A stretch of 64,000 nucleotides of DNA from Nostoc parmelioides FACHB-3921 (GCF_014696625.1 NZ_JACJQL010000012.1:90137-154136); one strand, 5' to 3'; numbered from the stretch's first letter, positions 1 to 9,586 are shown. A program made the numbers and translations. The notes: a model not told the origin generated them from the letters alone.

Positions 1-285
1 CTGTTGTGTGGGGCAGCCGGGGCTAGCGTCGGAGTAGTCCTAAGCTTGGTAAGACTATACTTGGGCTGGCTGTATGTGCGCGATCGCCTCTACAGTATGA
101 CTGTCTTCTACGAAGAATCAGGCTGGTACGATGGCCAAACTTGGATCAAGCCCCAAGAAGTTCTCACCCGCGATCGCTTGATTGTCACCTACGAAATCAA
201 ACCCATTCTCCAACGGTTACAATTTACTTTCACTGGCTTGGCGGGACTCTTTCTTATTGGTACTATAGTTTGGCATTTGTTTTAA
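1..285 (+). CDS. CGLD27/Ycf36-like membrane protein (DUF1230), 5' partial
   Basis: The reading frame is open from the first base, so the N-terminus lies outside the window; the visible 94 or so codons are the C-terminal part. A hydrophobic stretch near the left edge (SVGVVLSLVRLYLGWLYV) is followed by the conserved block YEESGWYDGQTW, then KP, EVLTRDRLIVTYE and KPILQRL, and a last membrane segment (FTGLAGLFLIGTIVWHLF). That block is characteristic of the Ycf36/CGLD27 family of cyanobacteria, plastids and plants. The family is thylakoid- or membrane-associated and its biochemical role is poorly defined. The gene is followed by degenerate heptamers (GTCAGTAGTCAGTAATCAAC) before the next gene. 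Family assignment is confident; function is not. Confidence 0.8.
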   Translation: MLCGAAGASVGVVLSLVRLYLGWLYVRDRLYSMTVFYEESGWYDGQTWIKPQEVLTRDRLIVTYEIKPILQRLQFTFTGLAGLFLIGTIVWHLF

Positions 286-364
286 ATAGTCATGAGTCAG
301 TAGTCAGTAATCAACTGACGACTCACAACTGGCAACTTACAAAAAAAGAGATAAATATTAACCC

Positions 365-1318
365 ATGACAATGGGAAAGCGCACTCAAGCCCCAGCACTG
401 GAAGTCCGGTTGCTGCGTGAAGGTATTATCGAATCGAAGCATATAGTCCAAGCTGTTGTTTGCGATGAACGGGGACGAGTGCTTAGTGTTGCCGGTAACT
501 CGGAAACAGCTACATTCGTCCGTTCAGCACTCAAACCATTTCAGGCACTTGCAGTCACTACTACAGGGACACTGGAACGCTACGATTTGAGCGATCGCGA
601 CCTAGCAATTATTACCAGTTCCCACAAGGGTACAATCGAGCAAGTGAGGCAGGCATTTAACATCCTGTGGCGTGCTGACCTTGACCCTTCTGTACTCCAG
701 TGTCCAATTCCGCAAGGAAAACGCAGCCCTCTTGAATATAATTGCTCTGGTAAGCACGCAGGAATGTTGGCTATTTGTCAACAACGCCATTGGCCTTTAA
801 ATAACTACATGGATCGCAAACACCCAGTACAGCAGTTAGTTCTGACTAAGGTTGCAGAGTTATTGCGAATGCCAGCAGCAGAATTTATCAGCGCCCACGA
901 TGACTGTGGCGTACCTACTTATCTACTGCAATTAGGTCAAATTTCTTCTTTATATGCGCTTTTAGCTGCCAGTAACAACCTAGATATGGAACGCATTGTC
1001 CGAGCCATGACTCATCACCCGTCAATGGTAGCAGGAGATGGAGAATTTGATACGGAACTGATGCGCTTAACTCCTGGGGAACTAGTGAGTAAGTCTGGTG
1101 CAGAAGGCGTACAGTGCATTGGCAGACTTGGTGAAGGGATGGGATTGACGATTAAGGTCATGGACGGCGCTAAACGGGCAAAATATGCCGTTGCTATTCA
1201 CCTCCTCCAGCAGATGGGTTGGATTACTCCCAGCATTGCCGAAAGCTTGGCAGAAAAATTTATGAACCCAGGCAAATACACGCGTTTAGAGGTTGTTGGA
1301 GAATTATCGCTTTTATAG
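365..1318 (+). CDS. Asparaginase II family protein
   Basis: 317 residues, predicted to hydrolyse L-asparagine to aspartate and ammonia in the cytoplasm. The protein resembles the thermolabile Rhizobium-type asparaginase II family, not the E. coli AnsA/AnsB fold. Recognisable blocks are SALKPFQALAV (about residue 56), SSHKGT (about 82), NCSGKHAGML (about 125) and HDDCGVPTY (about 178). The SSHKGT and SGKHAGM blocks carry the conserved Ser and Lys residues of the family. Length is normal. A second ATG lies two codons downstream and the spacing to a weak purine-rich region does not decide between them. It lies between the Ycf36-like gene and tRNA-fMet, transcribed in the same direction; no operon partner is obvious. 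Confidence 0.85.
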   Translation: MTMGKRTQAPALEVRLLREGIIESKHIVQAVVCDERGRVLSVAGNSETATFVRSALKPFQALAVTTTGTLERYDLSDRDLAIITSSHKGTIEQVRQAFNILWRADLDPSVLQCPIPQGKRSPLEYNCSGKHAGMLAICQQRHWPLNNYMDRKHPVQQLVLTKVAELLRMPAAEFISAHDDCGVPTYLLQLGQISSLYALLAASNNLDMERIVRAMTHHPSMVAGDGEFDTELMRLTPGELVSKSGAEGVQCIGRLGEGMGLTIKVMDGAKRAKYAVAIHLLQQMGWITPSIAESLAEKFMNPGKYTRLEVVGELSLL

Positions 1319-1367
1319 TTGCCAAACTTTTGAGTTTGGGTTATACTTGAAAAGTCAAGAAAAACGA

Positions 1368-1444
<77 letters not shown>

Positions 1445-1456
1445 ACTTATAAACAG

Positions 1457-1500
1457 CAAAACCTCACAATCTTTGAAGATTATGGGGTTTTGTTTTATTT
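1457..1500 (+). terminator. Hairpin terminator after tRNA-fMet
   Basis: A long imperfect stem pairs CAAAACCTCACAATCTT (from 1457) with AAGATTATGGGGTTTTG (to 1491), allowing two G-T pairs, and is followed by TTTTATTTTG. It lies 13 bases past the CCA end, so it most likely terminates the tRNA transcript. Confidence 0.75.
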
Positions 1501-1544
1501 TGATCTATTCTTGAGTTGGGATCTTCCAAAAAGCGCGGAGAATC

Positions 1545-2990
1545 ATGGTTGTGAAGTTGCAACGACCAATTTTAGTAGGAGGATTAGGATTATCCTTTTC
1601 CTTGTGGATGCTACAAAGTTGGCATCATTCAATAGTGCAGTTGGGTGAACTAAGTTTATTGAGTGTCTTAGCGGTTGGTGGTGGCTTGTGGTTGTTCAAG
1701 CACAAACTACCAAAAGATAGTTCAGAACAGCTAAATGGTATGCTCTTTGACAGAGCTACGGCAGAAAGTGCGATCGCTAAAACTGAAGCCGTAATCAATC
1801 AATTAGCCCAAGAAGCCGAAAACCATCAAGCTTTAGGCACATTACGGAATCAACTTGCCCAATTGTCGGCGGAGTTAGACAGACAGGAAATTCGGCTAGC
1901 TGTAACTGGTGGACAAGGGGTTGGTAAAAGCACGTTAATTCAAGTGCTGGAGTCTAATTACACACCAGAAAAGCAGCAAACAATCCGTTTCCAAGAAACA
2001 GCGCCACTGCTTAAGGAATTGAGTAGTCATGCAGATACTAATATTCTGGCAGAAGCGGCAAAATCGGATGCTGTCCTGTTTTTGACTAACGGTGATTTGA
2101 CAGATTCAGAATTCCAAGCATTACAGCAGATAAAGGCGCTGAATCAACCAAAAATCCTGGTTTTCAACAAACAAGACCAGTACTTACCAGATGAACGTGC
2201 TAGTGTTTTGCTGTCACTACAACAGCGAGTCCAAGATTATGTAGTTGCTGTTTCCGCTTCTCCTCTACCTATCAAAGTGCGGAAACATGAAACTGATGGT
2301 GTTGTGCAAGAGTGGATGGAACAACCAGCGCCTGATATTCAACAGTTAACCCTGGAATTAAGCGAACTTTTGGCACAACAAAGTCAACAATGGGTGTGGA
2401 CAACCACTGCAAGACAGGCATTCTTACTGAAATCTGAGGCGAAAAACTACTTGAATGGGGTAAGATGCGATCGCGCTACCCCAGTTATTGAACAATATCA
2501 GTGGATAGCTGCGGCTGCGGCCTTTGCTAACCCAGTTCCAGCATTAGATATTTTGGCAACTGCGGCGATTAATGCTCAAATGGTCATGGATTTGGGTAAT
2601 ATCTATCAGCAGAAGTTTTCCCTGGAACAGGCGCAAACTGTAGCCGGAACAATGGGAAGTTTGATGCTGAAATTGGGTTTAGTGGAACTTTCTACTAAAG
2701 CCATTGGTATTGTTCTCAAAAGTAACGCCGTTACCTTTGTGGCTGGCGGTTTAGTTCAAGGCGTAAGTGCAGCTTATCTCACCAGAGTAGCGGCTTTAAG
2801 CCTAGTAGCTTATTTTGAGCAACAGGAAATCGCGTTAGATTCTGGAAGTAATTTGAACGTAGACAAGTTACGCCAAACCTTACAAAATGTCTTCCAACAA
2901 AGTCAGCAGGTGGCTTTTCTGCAAGGTTTTGTCAAGCAAGGTGTGAAGCGTTTGCTACCAGAAGTACAGCAGGTTGAAGTTGTGAGTTAA
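1545..2990 (+). CDS. P-loop GTPase with C-terminal DUF697-like membrane region
   Basis: 481 residues. Two hydrophobic segments near the N-terminus (about residues 9-25 and 33-50) are followed by a coiled-coil-like stretch and a GTPase domain. The Walker A sequence is GGQGVGKST (about 121-129) and the guanine-specificity motif is NKQD (about 207-210). The C-terminal half, starting near FANPVPALDILATAAINAQM, is alanine-rich and hydrophobic and matches the DUF697 region that follows GTPase domains in cyanobacterial and chloroplast proteins. It is probably anchored at the cytoplasmic face of a membrane. The start is well supported by GCGGAG five bases upstream of the ATG. Cellular role unknown; the nucleotide-binding assignment is firm. 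Confidence 0.8.
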   Translation: MVVKLQRPILVGGLGLSFSLWMLQSWHHSIVQLGELSLLSVLAVGGGLWLFKHKLPKDSSEQLNGMLFDRATAESAIAKTEAVINQLAQEAENHQALGTLRNQLAQLSAELDRQEIRLAVTGGQGVGKSTLIQVLESNYTPEKQQTIRFQETAPLLKELSSHADTNILAEAAKSDAVLFLTNGDLTDSEFQALQQIKALNQPKILVFNKQDQYLPDERASVLLSLQQRVQDYVVAVSASPLPIKVRKHETDGVVQEWMEQPAPDIQQLTLELSELLAQQSQQWVWTTTARQAFLLKSEAKNYLNGVRCDRATPVIEQYQWIAAAAAFANPVPALDILATAAINAQMVMDLGNIYQQKFSLEQAQTVAGTMGSLMLKLGLVELSTKAIGIVLKSNAVTFVAGGLVQGVSAAYLTRVAALSLVAYFEQQEIALDSGSNLNVDKLRQTLQNVFQQSQQVAFLQGFVKQGVKRLLPEVQQVEVVS

Positions 2991-3134
2991 TTTCGCGCAT
3001 TCCCCGCTAGAGGTTATCGCAGAGTAGGTGCAGAGGCGCTAAGAGAAATCTTGCGTCTTTGTGCTGTTAAGTAATCTCAAGTTCTGTTAATTGCTTGTAA
3101 GCTATTCTGCTTTTAAGTTGCGTAATCCATCGTG

Positions 3135-3174
3135 AAGGCTGTTGACCGTTAACAGTTAACAGTCAACAGCCCTT
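3135..3174. terminator. Intergenic palindrome, probable terminator
   Basis: GGCTGTTGAC (3137-3146) pairs perfectly with GTCAACAGCC (3162-3171), flanked by AA and CTT, and the interior holds the smaller dyad GTTAACAGTTAAC. It lies about 150 bases after the GTPase stop and before the methyltransferase. The same GTTAACNGTTAAC core recurs in the hairpin at 12539-12580, so this is a dispersed element and not a one-off. Confidence 0.6.
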
Positions 3175-3256
3175 CTTAGTAGTTATGCAATTTAGGCGCG
3201 CATTAGCTTAATAAGCTACTCAATCACCTAATACTATTAAATTATTCAATTCATAA

Positions 3257-4414
3257 ATGAGTGTTAAACCGCAAATATTTTCATTTTTTGCTGGTTCAGG
3301 ATTGCTTGATTTAGGTTTTGAAACAAGCGGGTTTAATATTGTTTATGTGAATGAAATTTTTCCCCCTTTTATGGCAGCATATCGCTATTCGAGGGAGATA
3401 TTGAATTTACCTTTACCAGAATATGGATATGATCAAGGGGACGCAGCAGATGTCTCTAAATTGCTTGAAGGTTCCCCAGCAAAACGTCTATTAGAGTTGG
3501 TTCAAGATTGTCGTAAATCTAATAATATTGTGGGCTTTATTGGCGGGCCTCCCTGTCCTGACTTTTCTATTGGGGGCAAAAATAGGGGTTATTTGGGTGA
3601 TAATGGTAGACTTTCTTCAGCTTATATAGAATTAATTTGTCAAAACTTGCCAGATTTCTTTTTATTTGAAAATGTCAAAGGTTTGTGGCGTACTAAAAAA
3701 CATCGTCATTTTTTTGAATCTTTGAAAAGAAAGTTAACGGCTTCAGGCTATCTATTAACAGAACGGGTAATTAATACTATTGAATATGGTGTACCACAAA
3801 ATAGAGAAAGAATAATTCTTTTGGGTTTTATTAAAAGTCTTTTTAATGATTTGTGGGACATAAATAGCCATAATCAAAAAAGGGTTGAATTTATTTTTCC
3901 TTGGAAAAGTAAAGTTTTATGTCCTAAAGAAAAAGTGTTTGCTTATCCCTGGATTCAAATTGAACCATTTAGAGAAAATTCTCTAGTTTCTTGCCCTAAT
4001 AATATTCCTCAAGAACTGACGGTTGAATACTGGTTTAGGAAAAATGATGTAATAAACCATCCTAATTCTCAACATTATTTTCAACCAAGGGCAGGTATTC
4101 TCAAATTTGCGAGTGTTGCAGAAGGAGATGATTCTAAGAAATCTTTCAAACGTCTACATAGATGGCGTTATTCTCCTACAGCTTGCTATGGCAATAATGA
4201 AGTGCATTTACACCCTTACAAAATACGGCGAATTTCTGTAGCAGAAGCTTTGGCTATACAGTCTTTACCTGCAAAGTTTGCCCTACCAGAAAATATGTCA
4301 CTGACTAATATGTTTAAAACTATTGGTAATGGTGTGCCATATTTAGCATCCAAAGCGTTGGCTGAGTCTATTCTTGATTTCCTAAATACTGGTATCAAAA
4401 AACAATTAGAATGA
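3257..4414 (+). CDS. Orphan DNA (cytosine-5-)-methyltransferase
   Basis: 385 residues with the ordered motifs of a C5-cytosine DNA methyltransferase. Motif I is FAGSGLLDLGFE (about 11-22), binding S-adenosylmethionine. Motif IV is GGPPCPDFS (about 97-104), with Cys100 the predicted nucleophile and PCP in place of the commoner PCQ. Motif VI is ENV (138-140), motif VIII QNRERI (181-186), and motifs IX-X include GNGVPYLASKALA near the C-terminus. The target-recognition region is about residues 190-330. No restriction endonuclease or Vsr-like gene adjoins it, so it is probably solitary. The gene is visibly AT-richer in codon choice than its neighbours, hinting at transfer. Recognition sequence unknown; a HIP1-core (CGATCG) specificity is possible but not shown. 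Confidence 0.9.
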   Translation: MSVKPQIFSFFAGSGLLDLGFETSGFNIVYVNEIFPPFMAAYRYSREILNLPLPEYGYDQGDAADVSKLLEGSPAKRLLELVQDCRKSNNIVGFIGGPPCPDFSIGGKNRGYLGDNGRLSSAYIELICQNLPDFFLFENVKGLWRTKKHRHFFESLKRKLTASGYLLTERVINTIEYGVPQNRERIILLGFIKSLFNDLWDINSHNQKRVEFIFPWKSKVLCPKEKVFAYPWIQIEPFRENSLVSCPNNIPQELTVEYWFRKNDVINHPNSQHYFQPRAGILKFASVAEGDDSKKSFKRLHRWRYSPTACYGNNEVHLHPYKIRRISVAEALAIQSLPAKFALPENMSLTNMFKTIGNGVPYLASKALAESILDFLNTGIKKQLE

Positions 4415-4604
4415 TTCTGAAACTCCAATCATTGTCAAGTTAAATAAAATACTTGCGTAGCTTTATTAACACTCTATGATTTGGTAAACAAAATTCCAAA
4501 ACACCTACTTTTCCAGCTAGACTCGCAACAGATGTGCTTTAATTTATGTAAAGGGTATTAATTTTTTATAAAGCTTTATCATCAATCACTAACAAAAGGC
4601 AACA

Positions 4605-5285
4605 ATGGCAGCAGGCTATCCGAATATTGATATTGCGCCATTTATCGATCACGCCCTGTTAACGCCAACGGCTACTCCAGAGCAGGTTGACCAATGGTGT
4701 GAACAAGCAGACAGATATAATTTTGCGTCGGTTTGTTTGTATCCTACTTATGTAAAGCAAGCAGCAGAAATTCTCCACGGCAAAAAACCTAAGGTTTGTA
4801 CGGTAATTGGTTTTCCTACTGGGGCTACGACTCGCTCAGTCAAATTGTATGAGGCACTGGAAGCGGTGGAGAATGGAGCCACAGAGCTAGATGTAGTCAT
4901 CAATTTGGGCTGGTTGAAATCTGGTAATACGGAAGCAGTACACCGGGAAATTGCCGAAATTTGCGAAGAGACTGGGCAAGTAGTTAAAGTAATTTTGGAA
5001 ACAAACTTACTGACGGATGCGGAAAAAAAAATCGCAGCCGACATAGCAATGGATGCAGGAGCCACCTTCTTAAAAACCAACACAGGTTGGAATGGCGGTG
5101 CTACAGTGGCAGATGTGCGGCTTTTAAAAGACATCACACGGGAAAGAGTGGGTATAAAAGCATCTGGTGGAATTCGCACCCTCAATCAAGCCTTAGACTT
5201 AATATTAGCGGGTGCGACTAGATTAGGTACGTCTCGTGGTATCGATTTAATCCACCAGCGAGATAACCCGGAAAAAGTTGAATAG
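4605..5285 (+). CDS. deoC: Deoxyribose-phosphate aldolase
   Basis: 226 residues, the normal size for DeoC. It cleaves 2-deoxyribose-5-phosphate to glyceraldehyde-3-phosphate and acetaldehyde in the cytoplasm, in deoxynucleoside salvage. The class I aldolase residues are all visible: Asp96 in ELDVVIN, Schiff-base Lys157 in FLKTNTGW, and the second catalytic Lys185 in GIKASGGIR. The phosphate-binding end (GTSRG) is also present. AAAAGGCAAC lies just before the ATG. Downstream the spacer carries degenerate GTCATTT/GTCCTTT heptamers before recO. Confidence 0.95.
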   Translation: MAAGYPNIDIAPFIDHALLTPTATPEQVDQWCEQADRYNFASVCLYPTYVKQAAEILHGKKPKVCTVIGFPTGATTRSVKLYEALEAVENGATELDVVINLGWLKSGNTEAVHREIAEICEETGQVVKVILETNLLTDAEKKIAADIAMDAGATFLKTNTGWNGGATVADVRLLKDITRERVGIKASGGIRTLNQALDLILAGATRLGTSRGIDLIHQRDNPEKVE

Positions 5286-5355
5286 TCATTCGTTTTTGTC
5301 CTAAGTCATTTGTCCTTTGTCTTCACTAACGACCAATGACTAAGCGCAAAGTCGA

Positions 5356-5417
5356 GCCACTGCGTTCCTGTCGCTCTGCGTCGGAAAGCAAGTGGCGTTG
5401 AGCGGAGGTTTCCTCCG
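5356..5417. repeat. Dispersed double-hairpin intergenic repeat
   Basis: Two adjacent dyads lie between deoC and recO. GCCACT (5356-5361) pairs with AGTGGC (5391-5396), with inner TTCC/GGAA pairing, and CGGAGG TTT CCTCCG (5403-5417) forms a tight hairpin. From memory, blocks of this kind recur in Nostoc intergenic DNA. The window alone shows one copy. Confidence 0.55.
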
Positions 5418-5436
5418 AACAGAACTTTGTAAGAGA

Positions 5437-5478
5437 TGACCAACGACTAATGACCAACGACTAATGACCAATGACTAA
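5437..5478 (+). repeat. Tandem 14-mer (paired heptamers) forming the recO start region
   Basis: TGACCAACGACTAA occurs at 5437-5450 and 5451-5464, and TGACCAATGACTAA at 5465-5478. Each unit is two related heptamers, the short tandemly repeated type known from heterocystous cyanobacteria. The A of the recO ATG is the last base of the third unit. Confidence 0.9.
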
Positions 5479-6368
5479 TGAATAAAACTTATAAAGCAAC
5501 TGGTATTAATCTGAAAGCCCAAGCAATGGGAGAATCAGACAGAATAGTGACAATTTTGACACAAGAATTCGGTTTGATTCGCGCGATCGCTCCAGGGTCA
5601 AGAAAACATAACTCCAGCCTTGGTGGTAGGAGCGGGATGTTTGTCGTCAATGAACTACTGATTGCTAAGGGGCGATCGCTTGATAAAATTACTCAAGCTC
5701 AAACCATCAAAACTTATCCAGGTCTGGCAAAAGATTTGGGTAAATTAGCTGCTAGTCAATATCTAGCAGAAATAGTTCTTTGTCAGGCTTTAAGTGAACA
5801 ACCACAAGAGGAACTATACGAATTACTAAATGAACATCTCCATCGCTTGGAAGAATTGCCCAAAGGAGAGTCGTTTGGTGTCCTCGCTTACCTAGCTCAT
5901 GCAGTTTTTCACCTTTTAGCGTTGGCTGGACTTACCCCACAAGTACAAATTTGTTGTCTAACTCAACGCTCGTTAATACCTGATTTTGCAGATCCCAACT
6001 GGCGGGTAGGTTTTAGCATTGCAGCTGGGGGGATAGTTTGCTTAGAAGCTTGGGAAGGCTTGCGACAAGAAGCGAGAAAAGAATCAAAAGAAAAGTTACT
6101 TCCTCATCCTGTAACTCCTGCTTACCAAACAGTTGTACATCGGCAAGAAATACCAGTAATTTCTGCTCGGTTAAATTCTGTAGAACTTGGGATGCTCCAA
6201 CAGCTCTCACAACCAGAGATAATGCAAATTAACACTACCAGTGATGCCAGCTGGTTATCTGTGGAGCAGATTTTGCGTCAGTATGCTCAGTATCATTTAG
6301 GTCGCCCTATTCGCTCCGCCACTTTGATTGACTCTTATTTTGCTGCCAACCATGATGCAACCGTCTGA
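5478..6368 (+). CDS. recO: DNA repair protein RecO
   Basis: 296 residues. RecO mediates loading of RecA onto SSB-coated single-stranded DNA together with RecR. The N-terminal OB-fold is recognisable from [22 protein letters not shown] followed by [17 protein letters not shown], with [23 protein letters not shown] after it. The middle is the usual helical region. C139/C158-type zinc residues are sparse, as in other cyanobacterial RecO. The start is the only one that keeps the conserved N-terminus, but its ATG is formed by the end of a heptamer tandem repeat and no Shine-Dalgarno is visible. The stop overlaps the start of the next gene, suggesting translational coupling. Confidence 0.92.
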   Translation: MNKTYKATGINLKAQAMGESDRIVTILTQEFGLIRAIAPGSRKHNSSLGGRSGMFVVNELLIAKGRSLDKITQAQTIKTYPGLAKDLGKLAASQYLAEIVLCQALSEQPQEELYELLNEHLHRLEELPKGESFGVLAYLAHAVFHLLALAGLTPQVQICCLTQRSLIPDFADPNWRVGFSIAAGGIVCLEAWEGLRQEARKESKEKLLPHPVTPAYQTVVHRQEIPVISARLNSVELGMLQQLSQPEIMQINTTSDASWLSVEQILRQYAQYHLGRPIRSATLIDSYFAANHDATV

Positions 6369-7986
6369 TTTGGATAGAAAAATTCTGCCATTGCCGCCCA
6401 GCCACACCAAAAGACAGAATAGGGCATCAGATCCTACAGCACAGGCTCACTTAAGTGCTGTTCCCTATCCTGTAACCAATCACAAAGATAGCCAGGAATC
6501 ATCTGACCAAGATGTTCCTACCAATGAGAAAAGTGGTATTTCGCAAAATCCCCAAGCCGATTTACCCAATGAAACAGATAAACAATCCTCAGAGCCATTA
6601 AAGATATTGGAGTTTAATGGTCATGGGCAGAGTGTACCAGTAGTTACTACTCCAGAAGCAATAACAGATGACTCCGGTTCTGGCGGGGAAGTCAACTCTG
6701 GAGATATTGAACATAAAGGGTTTTTAGCCGTATTCAAAAACCCAAATTTCTTAGCGCTCTGGGGTGGACAAGTCTTCTGTCAACTGGCAGATAAGGTGTA
6801 TTTGGTATTGATGATTGCCTTAATTAATACTCAGTTCCAGGCAAGTAATCAAAGTATTAGTGGTTGGGTGTCAGCATTGATGATGGCTTTTACCATACCA
6901 GCCGTGTTGTTTGGTTCTGTGGCTGGCGTATTTGTGGATAGGTGGTCAAAAAAGGCTGTGTTAGTAGCGACAAATGCTTGGCGCGGTATTTTGGTTTTAG
7001 CTATCCCTTTGTTGCTGTGGTTAACTCATGATTGGCAACCCATCGGAGTTTTACCCGTAGGCTTTCTCATCATTTTGGGTGTGACATTTTTGGTGTCCAC
7101 ATTGACACAGTTTTTTGCTCCAGCAGAACAAGCCACAATTCCCTTGGTGGTGAAAGAACAGGATTTACTTTCGGCTAATTCACTATACACAACCACAATG
7201 ATGGCTTCGGTGATAGTGGGTTTTGCGGTGGGAGAACCACTACTGGCAGTTGCCGATGGTATTTGGTCGCAACTAGGGGGTAATAATGGCTTTGGCAAAG
7301 AACTTTTGGTTGGTGGTAGTTATGCGATCGCCAGTATAATTTTGCTGTTGTTGGTAACTCACGAAAAAACCCACGCACCAGAAACAGAATTTCCCCACGT
7401 ATTTTCAGACTTACGGGATGGATTACGCTACCTCAAAGAAAATTACCGTGTCCGTAACGCTCTATTGCAATTGATGATTTTATTTTCTGTCTTTGCCGCC
7501 TTAACTGTTTTAGCAGTACGCATGGCAGAAATTATTCCTAATATCAAAGCTTCCCAATTCGGTTTTTTACTAGCGGCTGGCGGCGTTGGTATTGCGGCTG
7601 GTGCGACAATTTTGGGTCAGTTTGGTCAACGCTTCTCCTATACTCAACTGAGCCTGTGTGGTTGTTTAGGTATGGCAGCGTCCTTAGTTGGTCTTTCTAT
7701 TTTCACGACACAACTAGGACTGGTGTTACTTTTAGTAACATTGATGGGTGTTTTTGGCTCTTTAATTGGTATACCTATGCAGACAGCCATCCAAACAGAA
7801 ACCTTGCCGGAAATGCGTGGTAAAGTATTCGGTCTGCAAAATAATGTGATTAATATTGCTCTGTCCCTACCTTTGGCATTAGCAGGTGTGGCAGAAACTT
7901 TTGTGGGATTACAAGCTGTCTTTTTGGCATTAGCAGCGATCGTCTTTTCAGGAGGTATCTTAACTTGGTATAACTCTCGTGATTAA
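6352..7986 (+). CDS. MFS transporter with long disordered N-terminus
   Basis: About 544 residues from ATG 6352 (a second ATG follows at 6355), overlapping the recO stop by 17 bases. A TTG at 6328 is a less likely start. The first 110 or so residues are polar, Ser/Gln/Asp-rich and low in hydrophobicity. The transporter domain follows, starting at [29 protein letters not shown], with about 12 hydrophobic segments and the MFS loop motif [10 protein letters not shown] between segments 2 and 3. This matches the MFS_3/enterobactin-exporter-like branch. Substrate unknown. The long soluble extension is unusual for MFS proteins and may bind a partner or be regulatory. Confidence 0.85.
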   Translation: MMQPSDLDRKILPLPPSHTKRQNRASDPTAQAHLSAVPYPVTNHKDSQESSDQDVPTNEKSGISQNPQADLPNETDKQSSEPLKILEFNGHGQSVPVVTTPEAITDDSGSGGEVNSGDIEHKGFLAVFKNPNFLALWGGQVFCQLADKVYLVLMIALINTQFQASNQSISGWVSALMMAFTIPAVLFGSVAGVFVDRWSKKAVLVATNAWRGILVLAIPLLLWLTHDWQPIGVLPVGFLIILGVTFLVSTLTQFFAPAEQATIPLVVKEQDLLSANSLYTTTMMASVIVGFAVGEPLLAVADGIWSQLGGNNGFGKELLVGGSYAIASIILLLLVTHEKTHAPETEFPHVFSDLRDGLRYLKENYRVRNALLQLMILFSVFAALTVLAVRMAEIIPNIKASQFGFLLAAGGVGIAAGATILGQFGQRFSYTQLSLCGCLGMAASLVGLSIFTTQLGLVLLLVTLMGVFGSLIGIPMQTAIQTETLPEMRGKVFGLQNNVINIALSLPLALAGVAETFVGLQAVFLALAAIVFSGGILTWYNSRD

Positions 7987-8243
7987 TTCCCTAATTTTGG
8001 GGTTAATTATAGATTTTGCTTTCATGCTAAACTGAGTGCAGAAAATTTATTAAAACCTTGCTGGGAATCAATTGGAGATGAGCCAGTATAATTGGTTGTG
8101 AATGTGATACACATCTACAACCAAAAGACAAATTAAGCTTATAGATTATCTGGTTTAGCCACCCTAAAACTAAGCTTTTAAACTGGTTAAAAGTGAAGAT
8201 ATACACTTAGTAGTCATTATCAACTGCTTAAACCGAAAAAGAT

Positions 8244-8414
8244 ATGGAAAAGGTATTTAGAGAAGAGAGTTTAAAGATTAATCTTTTTACTCAGTACGCG
8301 GCTCAAAAACTGCAACCTCTAACTGCACTTTTTCAAGATATCCAGCAAGTACAACAAGATCAACAACAAAAAATCACAAGAAATAATCAATCACGCTCTT
8401 CTGATAGCCGGTAA
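8244..8414 (+). CDS. Small hypothetical protein (56 aa) just upstream of glycosyltransferase
   Basis: An ATG-initiated ORF of 56 codons ending TAA three bases before the next gene's ATG. The product begins MEKVFREESLKINLFTQY, continues AAQKLQPLTALFQDIQQ and ends in a Gln/Asn/Ser-rich tail. It is highly polar, predicted helical, with no signal peptide or membrane segment. No known family recognised. The tight spacing to the glycosyltransferase and the matched orientation suggest a coupled leader gene, but a chance ORF cannot be excluded. Confidence 0.45.
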   Translation: MEKVFREESLKINLFTQYAAQKLQPLTALFQDIQQVQQDQQQKITRNNQSRSSDSR

Positions 8415-8417
8415 AGA

Positions 8418-9566
8418 ATGCGTATAGCTTGGATTGGAAAAAAATCACCCTTTTGTGGCAATGTCACTTACAGTAGAGAAGTTACAAATGCCTTACTAGA
8501 CAGGGGACATGAAGTCAGTTTTCTCCACTTTGCTCAAGAAGAAACTGAACCTGACAACTGGCCGAAATTCCAAGAAGTGCCTCTACCCTTCATTTATAAG
8601 TCCCAGGTCTACACAATTCCAACGTTCAAAGCGACAAAGCTTTTAACTGATTCACTGCGAGAAATCAAGCCAGATATTGTCCATGCGTCTCTGACTTTAT
8701 CTCCTCTAGACTTTTTTCTACCAGAAATTTGTGACCAACTGAACTTGCCCCTAATTGCCACATTTCACACTCCATTTGCAGGCAAAGGCGCAAAACTGAT
8801 ATCAGGAACACAACTTTTAGCTTATCAACTATACGCGCCTTTTTTGGGTAACTACGATCGCGTCATTGTCTTTTCCCAAATTCAGCGAGAACTATTAGCA
8901 AGTATGGGTGTGCGGGAGAAAAATATCGCAGTTATCCCCAATGGTGTGGATACCAGCAAATACTCTCCTGGGTCTTCTCTTGTGAAAAAAGAATTTCAAG
9001 CGGAACGATTGTTTGTCTACCAAGGAAGAATCGCCCCAGAGAAAAATGTAGAATCCCTGTTAAGAGCTTGGAAGCAAGCTAACATGGGTGCTGATAGTAA
9101 GTTATTAATGGTTGGAGATGGGCCTTTGAGAGCTACTTTAGAACCCTTTTATGGTTCTGAGTATGGCATTATCTGGTTGGGATTTGTTGCTGACGAAGAC
9201 CGACGCATACAGATTCTCCAGGGTGCAGATGTATTCATTTTACCTTCCCTAGTTGAGGGTTTATCCTTATCTCTGTTAGAGGGTATGGCTTGTGGACTGG
9301 CTTGTTTAGCAACCGATGTGGGCGCTGACGGCGAAGTGTTGGAAAAAGGTGCTGGTGTAGTCATGAATACCAAAACTGTGCGATCGCAATTACGCACCCT
9401 TTTACCACTATTCCAAGACCATCCAGAGTTAACAACAGTGCTGGGACAAAAAGCTAGAAAGCGCGTGGAAGAACGCTACACATTAGAGAAGAATATTACT
9501 CATTTAGAAGAACTTTATCGTGAAGTTTTAGCACAGCAACCTGTAAAACTCAGTTGGGGAGCATAG
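8418..9566 (+). CDS. Glycosyltransferase family 4, possible digalactosyldiacylglycerol synthase
   Basis: 382 residues with a GT-B fold signature. The N-terminal domain begins MRIAWIGKKSPFCGNVTYSR and contains DIVHASLTLSP and ATFHTPFAGKG. The C-terminal nucleotide-sugar domain carries VIPNGVDTSKYSPG, VYQGRIAPEKNVESLL and the E-x7-E region SLVEGLSLSLLEGMACG, which contains the catalytic and nucleotide-binding glutamates of GT4 enzymes. There is no signal peptide, so it acts at the cytoplasmic face of the membrane. From memory, the N-terminal sequence resembles the cyanobacterial DgdA group (Synechocystis slr1508 type) that galactosylates MGDG. GT4 assignment is firm; the substrate is a suggestion. 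It is convergent with the next gene. Confidence 0.85.
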   Translation: MRIAWIGKKSPFCGNVTYSREVTNALLDRGHEVSFLHFAQEETEPDNWPKFQEVPLPFIYKSQVYTIPTFKATKLLTDSLREIKPDIVHASLTLSPLDFFLPEICDQLNLPLIATFHTPFAGKGAKLISGTQLLAYQLYAPFLGNYDRVIVFSQIQRELLASMGVREKNIAVIPNGVDTSKYSPGSSLVKKEFQAERLFVYQGRIAPEKNVESLLRAWKQANMGADSKLLMVGDGPLRATLEPFYGSEYGIIWLGFVADEDRRIQILQGADVFILPSLVEGLSLSLLEGMACGLACLATDVGADGEVLEKGAGVVMNTKTVRSQLRTLLPLFQDHPELTTVLGQKARKRVEERYTLEKNITHLEELYREVLAQQPVKLSWGA

Positions 9567-9586
9567 TCCAATCCCATAGTTTAGAT

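Noticed and set aside
3257..4414. Methyltransferase as part of a prophage or restriction-modification island
   Set aside because: Neighbours are housekeeping genes; no integrase, nuclease or attachment site found on either side within the window.
4748..5185. 145-codon minus-strand ORF over deoC
   Set aside because: Fully antisense to a complete, well-conserved deoC gene, with no recognisable family.
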